DNA of 64,000 nucleotides. It comes from Bacillus swezeyi. GTDB taxonomy: Bacteria; Bacillota; Bacilli; Bacillales; Bacillaceae. Within the stretch, counting starts at the first letter, position 1, and each line of letters starts with the position of its first letter. Both the position numbers and the translations under genes were made by a program. The DNA is taken from NCBI RefSeq assembly GCF_001969815.1, contig NZ_MRBK01000002.1, positions 1 through 64,000 on the forward strand, read 5' to 3'. The notes beneath the pieces are model-generated. The model saw only the letters and a list, made by a program, of their open reading frames with translations. It was not told the DNA's origin and did no database searches. This document shows, piece after piece, positions 9,293 to 18,942 of the stretch.

Positions 9293-12200
9293 TTACTGTG
9301 CCACTGCTTCTTTTGACGAGGCAGCCGCAGAAGTTTGAATCTTTTGCTTCGTTCCGGCTTCAAATGCGTACATCATCGCTTCTTCATCTGATAAACCGGC
9401 TTCTTTTTGTTCTTTTATCCGCTCGATCATTTGCTTGAAGTCTTTCGGAATCACTTTGACAAACCGAGTGACCGCTGCTTCCCAATCATCCAGTATGGAG
9501 GCAGCTTTAGCGCTGTCTGTGTATCGGTAATGATTTTCGACCATCGCTTTCAGCTCTGCTATTTCTTCCGGCGCTTCAAGCGTTTCAAACTCAATCATTT
9601 CATGGTTGCATTTTCGTTTAAATGCTTTTTTGTTTTCAGCATAGACATAAGCGATGCCGCCGGACATTCCTGCCGCAAAGTTTTTGCCGACATCCCCCAG
9701 AACGGCGACCCGTCCTCCTGTCATATACTCTAGTCCATGGTCTCCGATTCCTTCGACCACAACGTTTACCCCGCTGTTTCTGACCGCAAACCGCTCTCCG
9801 GCAAGACCGTTGATATAGGCTTCACCGCTTGTCGCACCGTAAAACGCAACATTACCGACGATGACATTTTCACGGAAAGCAGGATTGAATTCGCGAGGAG
9901 CTTTGACGGCGATTTTTCCGCCGGACAAGCCCTTGCCGATATAGTCATTGGCATCTCCCGTCAAGTAAAGCGACATCCCCTTCGGCACAAACGCCCCGAA
10001 GCTTTGGCCGGCTGAGCCTGTAAAGCGCAGTTTGATCGTATCGTCAGGCAGTCCTTCTTCACCGTAGCGCTTGGAAATTTCGCTTCCGGTAATGGCGCCT
10101 GTCACACGGTTGATGTTGCGGATCTCAAATGCTGCCTCCGTCGGAATGCCGTCTTCAATCGCTGTTTTGACTGCCGGTAAAATCTCGGTGACATCAAGAG
10201 ATTCATCGATTTTATGATTTTGCGGCGTCCGGAATGTGCGTGCGCCTTTTGGCTGATGAAGCAGGTTGGATAAATCCAATTGACCCGCTTTCCAATGTGC
10301 TTTGGCGCGCTCGCTGACGCGGAGGACATCGGTGCGTCCCACCATTTCATCAACTGTTCTGAAGCCGAGCTGCGCCATCAGCTCGCGCACTTCTTCGGCG
10401 ACAAAGCGCATATAATGGACGATATGGTCAGGGTCGCCCATAAACTTTTTGCGAAGTTCAGGGTTTTGCGTCGCCACTCCGACAGGGCATGTATCCAAAT
10501 GGCATGCCCTCATCATGACGCATCCAAGGACGACGAGCGGCGCTGTAGCAAAACCGAATTCTTCGGCGCCTAAAAGCGCGGCCATGACGACATCTCTGCC
10601 GGTCATTAATTTGCCGTCTGTCTCCAATACAACGCGCTGGCGCAAACCGTTCAGCATCAACGTTTGGTGTGCTTCAGCAAGACCGAGCTCCCAAGGAAGT
10701 CCGGTATGCTTAATACTCGTTTTCGGAGATGCTCCGGTTCCGCCGTCATATCCGCTGATGACGATGACATCAGCCGTCGCTTTTGCAACACCGGCTGCGA
10801 TCGTGCCGACGCCTGCTTTTGAGACGAGCTTAACACTGATCCGTGCATCGCGGTTAGCGTTTTTCAAATCATGAATCAGCTGAGCCAAGTCTTCAATCGA
10901 GTAGATATCATGGTGCGGCGGCGGTGAAATCAAACCGACGCCGGGCGTTGAACCACGAACATTGGCAACCCATGGGTACACTTTATTTCCGGGAAGCTGT
11001 CCGCCTTCTCCAGGTTTGGCTCCTTGAGCCATTTTAATTTGCAGTTCATCAGCATTGACAAGGTAGTGGCTTTTGACACCGAAGCGGCCTGATGCGATCT
11101 GCTTAATGGCGCTGCGGCGGTTGTCGCCGCTCGCATCTGGAATAAAGCGCCGTGGGTCTTCTCCGCCTTCCCCGCTGTTGCTTTTTCCGCCTAGACGGTT
11201 CATTGCAATCGCCAGCGCTTCATGAGCTTCCTTGCTTAAAGAACCGAATGACATGGCGCCCGTTTTAAAACGGCGCACAATCGATTCAACCGATTCGACT
11301 TCTTCAAGCGGCAGCGGCTTCCTCTTTTCATCAAATGAAAAGAGATTGCGCAAAAATCCGATTCTTTCTTCATCCGCCGCTTTTGAATATTGCTTAAACA
11401 GGCTGTAATCACCTTTGCGGCACGCCCATTGCAGAGTATGGATCGTTTTTGGATTAAAAGCGTGATGTTCGCCGCCTTTCCTCCATTGGAAATCGCTTCC
11501 TGAATCAAGCGTTTCGCTGAATGTGTCTCTGTACGCTTCCCGGTGGCGGCGCTGTGCTTCTTCAGCGATCGTGTCCAATCCGATGCCGCCGAGCTGTGAG
11601 GCCGTTCCGGTAAAGTATTGATCGATTACGTCCCTGCTGATGCCGACCGCTTCGAAAATTTGCGCGCCGCGGTAGCTTTGCACAGTCGAAATGCCCATTT
11701 TGGACATAACTTTAACAACGCCTTCGGTTACGCTTTTGCTGTATTTTGTCACGGCTTCTTCATAGCTGATTGAAAGAGCTCCGTCTTCAATCGCCTGCTT
11801 GTAAGTCGCATACGTCAAATACGGATGGATCGCGTCTGCGCCATAACCGATTAACGCGGCAAAATGATGGACTTCCCTTGCTTCGCCTGATTGGGCGATG
11901 ATGCTGACTTTCGTGCGTTTTCCTGCACGAACCAAATATTGATGCAGAGCACTCACAGCAAGAAGTGCAGGAATCGGCGTTTTTTGTCCGTCCATCTTGC
12001 GGTCGGATAAAATCAGCAGTGTTACACCTTCAGCAATCGCTCTGTCGGCCTCTTTAAACATATCTTCAAGTCCGTTTTTCAAGTCATCTGTAAAGAGCGT
12101 GTGAATCGTTTTGCTTTTAAAGTTCTGGTGCACGAGCCCCCTCAGGGAGTTGAACTGTGCATTTGTTAATACAGGTGTATACAGTTTAATCCTGCGGCAG

Positions 12201-13858
12201 CTGCTTTCATTCGGATGAAGAATATCGCCTTCCGCTCCGAGCCATGTCAAAGTTGATGTGACGATCTGCTCGCGGATCGCATCAATCGGCGGGTTGGTGA
12301 CTTGGGCAAAGAGCTGTTTGAAATAATTAAACAGCGATTGCGGACGGTCAGATAAAACCGCAAGAGGGACATCATTACCCATTGAACCGAGCGGATCTTT
12401 TCCTTCTGTAATGACAGGAATTAAATATTTATGAATATCCTCATACGTGTAGCCGAACGCTTTTTGGCGCGTTAAAAGTTCTGGCACCGGTTTTTCTTCC
12501 GTTTCCTGAATGTCATTGCTGACATGGACCAGCTCTTTGCTGAGCCATTCCTGGTATGGAAATTCTCCGGCGATTTCGGATTTGACCTCTTCATCAGAGA
12601 TAATTCGTCCTTCTTCAAGATCAACCAGGAGCATTTTTCCCGGATCAAGGCGGTCTTTATATAAAACATTTTCCTGTTCAACGTCAATGACGCCGACCTC
12701 AGAAGAAAAAATGATGTAATCGTCTTTTGTCACATAATAACGGGCAGGTCTGAGTCCGTTCCGATCAAGAATCGCTCCGATCTGCTTTCCATTTGTAAAC
12801 GAGATCGCTGTAGGACCGTCCCATGGCTCCATTAAAGAGCTGTGGTATTCGTAAAATGCTTTCTTTTCTTTTGACATATAAGGATTTTCGTTCCACGGCT
12901 CAGGAATCAGCATCATGGCTGCATGAGCCGGTTTTCTCCCGGCCAATACAAAGAATTCAAAAGCGTTATCCAATATGGAAGAATCACTTCCGTTTTCATC
13001 AAGGATCGGAAGAACTTTCGGCAGGTCGTCTCCGAAAGCTTCAGATACAAATTGCTGTTCTCTCGCTTTCATCCAGTTCATATTGCCGCGGAGCGTATTG
13101 ATTTCTCCGTTGTGGATGAGATAGCGGTTTGGGTGAGCCCGTTCCCAGCTCGGAAACGTGTTTGTGCTGAAACGGGAATGAACAAGTGCAAACGCTGAGA
13201 CGAAAGCTTCATCCTGCAAATCTTCATAAAATGCATCAACCTGCTCAGGTGTCAGGAGCCCTTTATAGACGATCGTATTGCTGGAAAGGCTGACAACATA
13301 AAATGACTTTTCTCGTTCATGCGCCCAGTTTTCCGCTTGTTTGCGGATGATATACAATTTGCGTTCGAACGCCAAATTGTCTTTGATCTGTTCGCCTGCA
13401 CCGATAAAAACCTGACGGACGACAGGTGCGCTTTCCTGTGCGACTGTTCCGATTTTTCCGACATTTATTGGTACAGTTCGCCATCCGAGCACTGACTGTC
13501 CTTCTTGTTCGATCAGCTGATTCATGTGTGCTTCAATTTGCCCGCGCTCGCCGTCATCTTTTGAAAAGAAGACCATGCCTACGCCGTAGCGCCCTTTTTC
13601 AGGCAAGTGAAAATCAGAACAAGCTTTTTTGAAAAAAGCATCAGGAATCTGCATCATGATCCCTGCTCCGTCTCCGGTATGCGGATCACTGCCCTGACCG
13701 CCCCGGTGGTCTAATTGACAAAGCATTTGCAATCCTTTTTTGACAATATCATGAGTAGGAAGGCCTTTTAAGTGAGCATAAAGCCCAATTCCGCATGCAT
13801 CATGTTCAAATTCAGGACGGTAGAGACCTTGTGCTTTCGGTAGTTGATTATAAGTCAT
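9293..13858 (-). CDS. gltA: Glutamate synthase large subunit GltA
   Basis: The 1521-aa large subunit converts glutamine plus 2-oxoglutarate to two glutamates. The order of domains is clear: a short propeptide ending before Cys22 (HDACGIGLYAH), which becomes the N-terminal nucleophile of the class II amidotransferase domain; a central domain; the FMN-binding synthase domain with GGKSNSGEGGEDPRR near 890 and SGYDGGTGASP near 1060; the 3Fe-4S cysteine cluster CVMMRACHLDTCPVG near 1130; and a C-terminal beta-helix domain rich in Gly-Gly repeats (SGGKIAV, TGGRVAVLGDVG). It is first in the operon with gltB and divergent from gltC, as in B. subtilis. Expression is expected to need GltC. Confidence 0.97.
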   Translation of the reverse strand: MTYNQLPKAQGLYRPEFEHDACGIGLYAHLKGLPTHDIVKKGLQMLCQLDHRGGQGSDPHTGDGAGIMMQIPDAFFKKACSDFHLPEKGRYGVGMVFFSKDDGERGQIEAHMNQLIEQEGQSVLGWRTVPINVGKIGTVAQESAPVVRQVFIGAGEQIKDNLAFERKLYIIRKQAENWAHEREKSFYVVSLSSNTIVYKGLLTPEQVDAFYEDLQDEAFVSAFALVHSRFSTNTFPSWERAHPNRYLIHNGEINTLRGNMNWMKAREQQFVSEAFGDDLPKVLPILDENGSDSSILDNAFEFFVLAGRKPAHAAMMLIPEPWNENPYMSKEKKAFYEYHSSLMEPWDGPTAISFTNGKQIGAILDRNGLRPARYYVTKDDYIIFSSEVGVIDVEQENVLYKDRLDPGKMLLVDLEEGRIISDEEVKSEIAGEFPYQEWLSKELVHVSNDIQETEEKPVPELLTRQKAFGYTYEDIHKYLIPVITEGKDPLGSMGNDVPLAVLSDRPQSLFNYFKQLFAQVTNPPIDAIREQIVTSTLTWLGAEGDILHPNESSCRRIKLYTPVLTNAQFNSLRGLVHQNFKSKTIHTLFTDDLKNGLEDMFKEADRAIAEGVTLLILSDRKMDGQKTPIPALLAVSALHQYLVRAGKRTKVSIIAQSGEAREVHHFAALIGYGADAIHPYLTYATYKQAIEDGALSISYEEAVTKYSKSVTEGVVKVMSKMGISTVQSYRGAQIFEAVGISRDVIDQYFTGTASQLGGIGLDTIAEEAQRRHREAYRDTFSETLDSGSDFQWRKGGEHHAFNPKTIHTLQWACRKGDYSLFKQYSKAADEERIGFLRNLFSFDEKRKPLPLEEVESVESIVRRFKTGAMSFGSLSKEAHEALAIAMNRLGGKSNSGEGGEDPRRFIPDASGDNRRSAIKQIASGRFGVKSHYLVNADELQIKMAQGAKPGEGGQLPGNKVYPWVANVRGSTPGVGLISPPPHHDIYSIEDLAQLIHDLKNANRDARISVKLVSKAGVGTIAAGVAKATADVIVISGYDGGTGASPKTSIKHTGLPWELGLAEAHQTLMLNGLRQRVVLETDGKLMTGRDVVMAALLGAEEFGFATAPLVVLGCVMMRACHLDTCPVGVATQNPELRKKFMGDPDHIVHYMRFVAEEVRELMAQLGFRTVDEMVGRTDVLRVSERAKAHWKAGQLDLSNLLHQPKGARTFRTPQNHKIDESLDVTEILPAVKTAIEDGIPTEAAFEIRNINRVTGAITGSEISKRYGEEGLPDDTIKLRFTGSAGQSFGAFVPKGMSLYLTGDANDYIGKGLSGGKIAVKAPREFNPAFRENVIVGNVAFYGATSGEAYINGLAGERFAVRNSGVNVVVEGIGDHGLEYMTGGRVAVLGDVGKNFAAGMSGGIAYVYAENKKAFKRKCNHEMIEFETLEAPEEIAELKAMVENHYRYTDSAKAASILDDWEAAVTRFVKVIPKDFKQMIERIKEQKEAGLSDEEAMMYAFEAGTKQKIQTSAAASSKEAVAQ

Positions 13859-13952
13859 AGTTCCTCTCCCCCGTTCATTTTTCCCGTTTTATCCCCGGTC
13901 TAAAATCTTACAAACTCTAATCCCATTGTAGGTTTTCAAATCTATACAAACA

Positions 13953-13989
13953 ATATATAATTTAGATTAAAACAATCTCATTTTGAGAT
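13953..13989. promoter_or_regulatory. GltC operator boxes between gltA and gltC
   Basis: ATCTCATTTTGAGAT at 13975-13989 is a perfect dyad (ATCTCA-TTT-TGAGAT) and equals the Box I sequence I recall for GltC of B. subtilis. A weaker copy, ATATATAATTTAGAT (13953-13967), lies two helical turns away, as expected for Box II. Box I occupancy represses gltC; occupancy of both activates gltA. Confidence 0.85.
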
Positions 13990-14005
13990 AAGCAGGTGAA
14001 ACACG

Positions 14006-14908
14006 ATGGAATTACGCCAATTACATTACTTTATGGAAGTTGCAGAAAGAGAGCACGTATCAGAAGCCGCCATGCATCTTCACGTCGCTCAGTCGGCGAT
14101 CAGCAGGCAGATTGCCAACCTGGAAGAAGAGCTCGGCGTCGATTTATTTGAGCGCGAAGGCCGCAATGTCAAATTGACCCCGATCGGAAAGCAGTTTTTG
14201 GATCACATTAAAACCGCGATGAAAGCGATCGATTTTGCGAAGGAACAAATCGATGAGTATTTAGATCCTGACAGAGGAACCGTCAAAATCGGCTTTCCGA
14301 CTAGCCTTGCAAGTCAGTTTCTCCCGACCGTCATTTCCGCGTTTAAAGAGGAGCATCCAAATGTCGCTTTTCTTCTAAGACAAGGATCATATAAATTTTT
14401 AATTGAAGCGGTAAAAACCAGGGATATTGATTTAGCCTTTCTCGGTCCTGTTCCGACGAACAATCCTGACATTAAAGGAGACATTTTGTTTACGGAAAGC
14501 CTTTTTGCCCTCGTTCCGGTCAATCATCCGCTTTCGGGACAAAAAAGCCTGCATCTGGGCGATCTCAGAAATGATCAATATGTGCTGTTTCCGGATGGGT
14601 TCATCCTTCGCAAAATGGCTGTTGACGCGTGCAAACAAGTGGGGTATACACCGAAAATTTCGTCTGAGGGAGAAGACTTGGATGCGATCAAAGGGCTGGT
14701 TTCAGCAGATATGGGAGTCACGCTTTTGCCGGAAACCGCCTTTAATGAGACGACTCCCCGTTTCACAAGGAAAATTCCGATTGATTATCCTCAAGTGAAG
14801 CGGACAGTCGGAATCATTGCACCAAAAAACAGAGAGCTTTCCCCTTCTGCAAAAGATTTTTATCAGTTTGTAAAGAAATTCTTCTCACGGCTTCAGCAAT
14901 ATCAATAG
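14006..14908 (+). CDS. gltC: LysR-type regulator GltC
   Basis: The 300-aa LysR-family activator of gltAB has an N-terminal winged helix-turn-helix (MELRQLHYFMEVAEREHVSE ... AQSAISRQIANLEEELG, residues 1-50) followed by a LysR substrate-binding domain (about 90-295). It senses 2-oxoglutarate and glutamate in B. subtilis. It is divergent from gltA and lies 16 bases after operator Box I, so autorepression is expected. The start ATG follows AGCAGGTGA. Nothing unusual is seen in the reading frame. Confidence 0.95.
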   Translation: MELRQLHYFMEVAEREHVSEAAMHLHVAQSAISRQIANLEEELGVDLFEREGRNVKLTPIGKQFLDHIKTAMKAIDFAKEQIDEYLDPDRGTVKIGFPTSLASQFLPTVISAFKEEHPNVAFLLRQGSYKFLIEAVKTRDIDLAFLGPVPTNNPDIKGDILFTESLFALVPVNHPLSGQKSLHLGDLRNDQYVLFPDGFILRKMAVDACKQVGYTPKISSEGEDLDAIKGLVSADMGVTLLPETAFNETTPRFTRKIPIDYPQVKRTVGIIAPKNRELSPSAKDFYQFVKKFFSRLQQYQ

Positions 14909-14918
14909 AGGGGTTTGC

Positions 14919-14953
14919 ATCAGCCGGGCGGATAGCTTGGCTGATTTTGTTTT
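14919..14953 (+). terminator. gltC terminator
   Basis: ATCAGCC (14919-14925) pairs with GGCTGAT (14939-14945) and is followed by TTTGTTTT, eleven bases after the gltC stop. Confidence 0.8.
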
Positions 14954-15151
14954 ATCATGAAACAAATTTAATGTCGGAATTTTTAGTCTTTTGTTTCTTC
15001 TTCACATTCCTTCTAATAGACGCATCTTAAATGTATATGATTCATTTAAAGATATGATGCTGAATTTTCAAACACTTCATATTCCTTTAAATTAAGCTTA
15101 ACACTTTTCCTTTACCATAGAAGCAAATCTATTAGAATGAGGTGTTTACAT

Positions 15152-16783
15152 ATGTCTCCTGTATTAAACCGCCGCAAGTTTTTAACCTATCTCGGAACAG
15201 GAACAGCCGCATTGGCCGCAGCCGGGACCGGACTTGACGGATTGGTCAAAACAGCTGAAGCAAAAGGAATGTTCCATCAGTCCAATCGATTGAAAAAACC
15301 GAAATACGGTCCTTTAAAATTTACGCCGATTGAGCCTTCGACAAAGGACGAGCTGGTGCTTCCAAAAGGATACCGTTACGATGTCATCGCCTCATACGGC
15401 GACAAAATCAATCCGAAAGGCGATACTTTCGGGTATAACAATGACTATACGCTCTTTTTCCCGATGGAAAACAAAAAAGACCGCGGACTTTTATGGGTCA
15501 ACCATGAGTATATTTCAGACCTGTTCATCTTCGGAAAAACGATAGAGAACGGCTACACAGCGGAACAAATCAATGCATTGCTGTATAATCAAGGCGGTTC
15601 TGTCATTGAAGTACACCGGGAAAAAGGCCGCTGGAAAATGGATCCTGCTTCGAAATATGCCCGCCGCGTCACTGGGCTGACGCCAATTGCGCTGACAGGT
15701 CCTGCAAAAGGAAGCGCTGCCGTGAATGGCGCTGTGAAGGTTCAGGGGACTTTTGCCAATTGTTCAGGCGGAAGGACATTGTGGAATACATTGTTGACCT
15801 GTGAGGAAAACTTCGAATCGACTTCAAAGGCAGCCAAACTGGATCAAACACACTACGGCTGGGTCGTAGAAGTCGATCCATTTCATCCGGATTTTCAAAT
15901 CCGCAAACACACAGCGCTCGGCAGATTCAACCATGAAAATACGTGCATGGGCCTTGCCAAGGACGGCCGTGTCGTTGTCTATATGGGCGATGACAAAAAA
16001 GATGCCTGCGTGTACAAGTTCATCAGCAAAGAAAAGTATGATCAAAAGGCCGGAAAAAAGAATGCAAAGCTATTGGAAGAAGGCACATTATATGCTGCAA
16101 ACTTTGCCAAAGGTCAATGGGTGCCGCTGACGATTGAAGCTGTGCGGAAAAAAGCCGGAGGAAACAGCGCCCTGCTTGAAAAATTTAAAACGCAGGCAGA
16201 TGTTGTTGTCAATTGCCACGAGGCGGCGATTTTGCTCGGCGGAACACCGACTGACCGTCCTGAAGATGTAGAGATCAGTCCTTTTGACGGAACAATTTTC
16301 ATCGCTCATACGAACAATGACAAGCATGGCAACTTTCATGGCCATATTACGAGGTTTTATGAGAAAGATGATGACCACGGAGCAATGGAATTCCAGTTTG
16401 CAATCTTTGCTGCCGGCGGCATTCAAAACGGTTTCAGTGCGCCGGATAACTTGACGTTTGATGAGGATGGCAACCTTTGGACAGTCACAGACATTTCAAG
16501 CAGCAGTATCAATACCGCCATCTGGAAGCCTTTTGGGAACAATGGCGTGTTTGTCATTCCGACAGACGGCAAACAGGAAGGCGAAGCTTTTCAATTTGCT
16601 TCGGCGCCTGTGGATGCCGAATTAACCGGACCTTGCTTTACGCCAGACGAAAAAACGCTGTTTCTTTCAGTTCAGCACCCTGGTGAAGAAACCGCCAACC
16701 TTGCCAATCCGACAAGCATGTGGCCTCACCGCAAAGATGACCATATGCCGCGGCCGAGCGTTGTTGCGATTAGCGGATTTTAA
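15152..16783 (+). CDS. PhoX-family (DUF839) Tat-exported phosphatase-like protein
   Basis: The 543-aa secreted protein has a twin-arginine signal peptide: LNRRKFLTYLG (5-15), then the hydrophobic TAALAAAGTGL and a TAEAKG cleavage region near 38-43. The mature part has PhoX/DUF839 hallmarks: WVNHEY near 120, GGRTLWNTLLTCEENFE near 210 (the Cys and Glu residues bind the Fe-Ca cofactor in PhoX), GRFNHEN near 260 and SPFDGTIFIAHTNND near 380. PhoX enzymes release phosphate from phosphomonoesters. I start at 15152 because AGGTG precedes it properly; the in-frame ATG at 15137 would overlap that site. TTAACA and TTTACC hexamers upstream (15090-15115) might belong to a PhoP site, but their spacing is not convincing. 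B. subtilis has no clear counterpart that I know of. Confidence 0.8.
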   Translation: MSPVLNRRKFLTYLGTGTAALAAAGTGLDGLVKTAEAKGMFHQSNRLKKPKYGPLKFTPIEPSTKDELVLPKGYRYDVIASYGDKINPKGDTFGYNNDYTLFFPMENKKDRGLLWVNHEYISDLFIFGKTIENGYTAEQINALLYNQGGSVIEVHREKGRWKMDPASKYARRVTGLTPIALTGPAKGSAAVNGAVKVQGTFANCSGGRTLWNTLLTCEENFESTSKAAKLDQTHYGWVVEVDPFHPDFQIRKHTALGRFNHENTCMGLAKDGRVVVYMGDDKKDACVYKFISKEKYDQKAGKKNAKLLEEGTLYAANFAKGQWVPLTIEAVRKKAGGNSALLEKFKTQADVVVNCHEAAILLGGTPTDRPEDVEISPFDGTIFIAHTNNDKHGNFHGHITRFYEKDDDHGAMEFQFAIFAAGGIQNGFSAPDNLTFDEDGNLWTVTDISSSSINTAIWKPFGNNGVFVIPTDGKQEGEAFQFASAPVDAELTGPCFTPDEKTLFLSVQHPGEETANLANPTSMWPHRKDDHMPRPSVVAISGF

Positions 16784-16805
16784 AAAAAGCCGCCTTAAAG
16801 AATGA

Positions 16806-16841
16806 CAAAATCCTAAAACAGTTTAAAGTTTTAGGATTTTG
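16806..16841. terminator. Hairpin between convergent phoX-like and cytochrome c genes
   Basis: A perfect 14-bp stem, CAAAATCCTAAAAC / GTTTTAGGATTTTG, with an 8-base loop lies inside a further AAAGCCG/CGGCTTT pairing (16785-16858). It separates two convergent genes and probably terminates both, although the T-runs are short. Confidence 0.65.
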
Positions 16842-16859
16842 CAATTAATCTCGGCTTTC

Positions 16860-18785
16860 TCATTTATTTTCCGGCTTGTCGACACTCAATAAATAGTCGA
16901 TTAAAGCTTTTTGTTCCTTTTCAGAAAAGCCATTTTTGTCATCGACCCAGAATTCATGCCCTTTTCCTGTCACTCTGACGGTTTGTAAATCCCGGGAAGC
17001 TGAATTGCTTTCGATCACCCGCTGTCTTAAATCCCTGTCGATCACGGACAGCAAGCTGTTGTAGGGATCGGCCGGTTTTCCTTTAGCCAGCGTCTCGGGT
17101 ATGCCTGCTTCCTTCAATGAGCTTCCAACGGCAGCACCCCCGTCATGCATGTACGGTGCGCTCCAATACAGTCCGATGAGGCTTGGGACCTTATAGCCGC
17201 CCGGCGATCCGTCCTTTGCCCAGGCCAGTTTGATTTGCTCTCGATCGAATTTGTTCGTCGGCACCTTCAACACTTTTGCCTTTTCTCTGATTGGCACCTC
17301 TGTATTCGGTGCATATATGCGGCTTTTGCCAAATATCTTTTCCGTTTTTTTGAAAGATTGCGCTCTTGTCGGTTCAGTTCCGATTTCTTTGGCTGAAATG
17401 ACCTTGTTGTTTGTCAAATAGCGCCCAGCATGACAAGAGATACAGCCTGCTTTCTCAAAAACGCCTCTTCCTAGTTTGACGGTTTGACTGTCGGCGTTTT
17501 TGGGCGGTGCGGGCGGTTCCAGTGTATTTTGCCAAGCGGAAACCGCGTTGTTTTCTTCATTCGCTTTTCGGTCAGGCGATCCGACATGCACGCCGTCCGG
17601 GGCGGCCAGGGTGATCTTCGGAAAGCTTGGCGGTTTGATCATTTGATTGACGCCAGGAACGCCGGGTGTAGGATCGGCTTTTTCAAAAAAAGCGCCAGGA
17701 TTCTCACCTTTTTTTGGATCGTATCGATATTTTTGATCTGCAGCGCGCTGAAGAATGGTCCCAACGTAAACGTCTTCGCTCATTCCAAAGAGCGCCTGGC
17801 TTCCCGGAGACTGTGAAAGACTGTCTGAATTCTGTGCATGAACATTATTGCTGAACACACTCAGTCCTTTAAACGGACCGGCCATTGCGGCTCCGCTCCA
17901 GCTGTATGGGTGATCCCCCAATGTAAATGCATCCGGTATTTGCGTTGGATTGCTTTTCATATCGATCGTTGAATCGAAAAATCCCCTCGGCCATTTGAGA
18001 AACACCCGATCGACTGCATCTTCAAGCTGATCAGGATCAGGGAGGCGTTCTTTTTTTCCGTTTGCTCGAGTGATCACAGGGCTCTTGTCATGAATATATT
18101 GTTTAATGCTTGCCATTTCAGCATGTGTAAAATAAGCGGCTGAGTTTGTCGCGAGCGCAAGCATCAGTCCGGTGTTTAAATCCGGGTTCGTCACCCCTTC
18201 GATCACCTTCATCGTTTTTGGATCTGTTGTGGCATGACAGGCGGCGCAGCTGATGCCGACTTTTACTTTTCCGCCGGCATATTTCACAGGCATGCCTAAA
18301 GGTGCGTAGGCCCCTTTTGGCACATCGATTCCGGTATCAATCTTCTCGCCCTTTTTAAACGTCTTTCCCCCGACGGTCGCCGTTTTTGCCAGTTCAACCT
18401 GTAAGTTTGTCGTCCCTTTTCCTTTTAACGCTGCAATGGCTTTTGTCATATTTGCAACCGTAATCGGACCGTCAGTCAGTCCGAGGATGTCGGTTAAAAA
18501 TACTTCATTGCCGAACGTTTCTTTATAAAAGGTTTCCCGTCCCAAATCAAGAAGCTGATCATCAACCTTTACAGCACCTTCAGAAGGCCGCATCCCTTCT
18601 GCCTCTTCATTCGAAACAAATCGTCCCCAAAAGTCATATCCGTATACGCGTTTTTCTTTTGACATCACTTTTTCTTTCGGCGGCATGTATGCGTATTCAG
18701 GTTCAAGATATCTGATTGTGATAAAGCCAATTGCCGCTACAATCGCAATGATCGCCAGTGCGGCCAGCCATTTCTGTTTTCTCAC
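16860..18785 (-). CDS. Di-heme cytochrome c-type exported protein
   Basis: The 641-aa protein has an uncleaved or signal-anchor helix at the N-terminus (residues 5-24) and two c-type heme sites, CAACH at 180-184 and CISCH at 448-452, so it is expected outside the membrane. Other conserved-looking stretches are WGRF near 53, DHPYSWSGAAMAGPF near 291 and YMHDG followed by GAAVGSS near 565. This resembles di-heme peroxidase/RoxA-like proteins, in which the region after the second heme site supplies distal ligands. The reaction is unknown; it could be a peroxidase, oxygenase or electron carrier. The gene is divergent from the phosphatase-superfamily gene and convergent with the PhoX-like gene. 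It is much longer than the usual Bacillus cytochromes c. Confidence 0.75.
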   Translation of the reverse strand: MRKQKWLAALAIIAIVAAIGFITIRYLEPEYAYMPPKEKVMSKEKRVYGYDFWGRFVSNEEAEGMRPSEGAVKVDDQLLDLGRETFYKETFGNEVFLTDILGLTDGPITVANMTKAIAALKGKGTTNLQVELAKTATVGGKTFKKGEKIDTGIDVPKGAYAPLGMPVKYAGGKVKVGISCAACHATTDPKTMKVIEGVTNPDLNTGLMLALATNSAAYFTHAEMASIKQYIHDKSPVITRANGKKERLPDPDQLEDAVDRVFLKWPRGFFDSTIDMKSNPTQIPDAFTLGDHPYSWSGAAMAGPFKGLSVFSNNVHAQNSDSLSQSPGSQALFGMSEDVYVGTILQRAADQKYRYDPKKGENPGAFFEKADPTPGVPGVNQMIKPPSFPKITLAAPDGVHVGSPDRKANEENNAVSAWQNTLEPPAPPKNADSQTVKLGRGVFEKAGCISCHAGRYLTNNKVISAKEIGTEPTRAQSFKKTEKIFGKSRIYAPNTEVPIREKAKVLKVPTNKFDREQIKLAWAKDGSPGGYKVPSLIGLYWSAPYMHDGGAAVGSSLKEAGIPETLAKGKPADPYNSLLSVIDRDLRQRVIESNSASRDLQTVRVTGKGHEFWVDDKNGFSEKEQKALIDYLLSVDKPENK

Positions 18786-18942
18786 GTTGATCCTCCTTCT
18801 AAATCAAAAGGCTTCCCCTTTTTCACTATAGGTTGTATCAAAGAAGCCCAAAAAGATTTAGAACCTATTACCAGCTATATATTTCATGCGCTTATGACAA
18901 AATATGTGTTCAGTATTTCTTGAAATAAAGGAATGAAGCCGT

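Noticed and set aside
15090..15115. PhoP box before the PhoX-like gene
   Set aside because: TTAACA- and TTTACC-like hexamers are present but not in four copies at 11-base spacing, so the claim is not supported.
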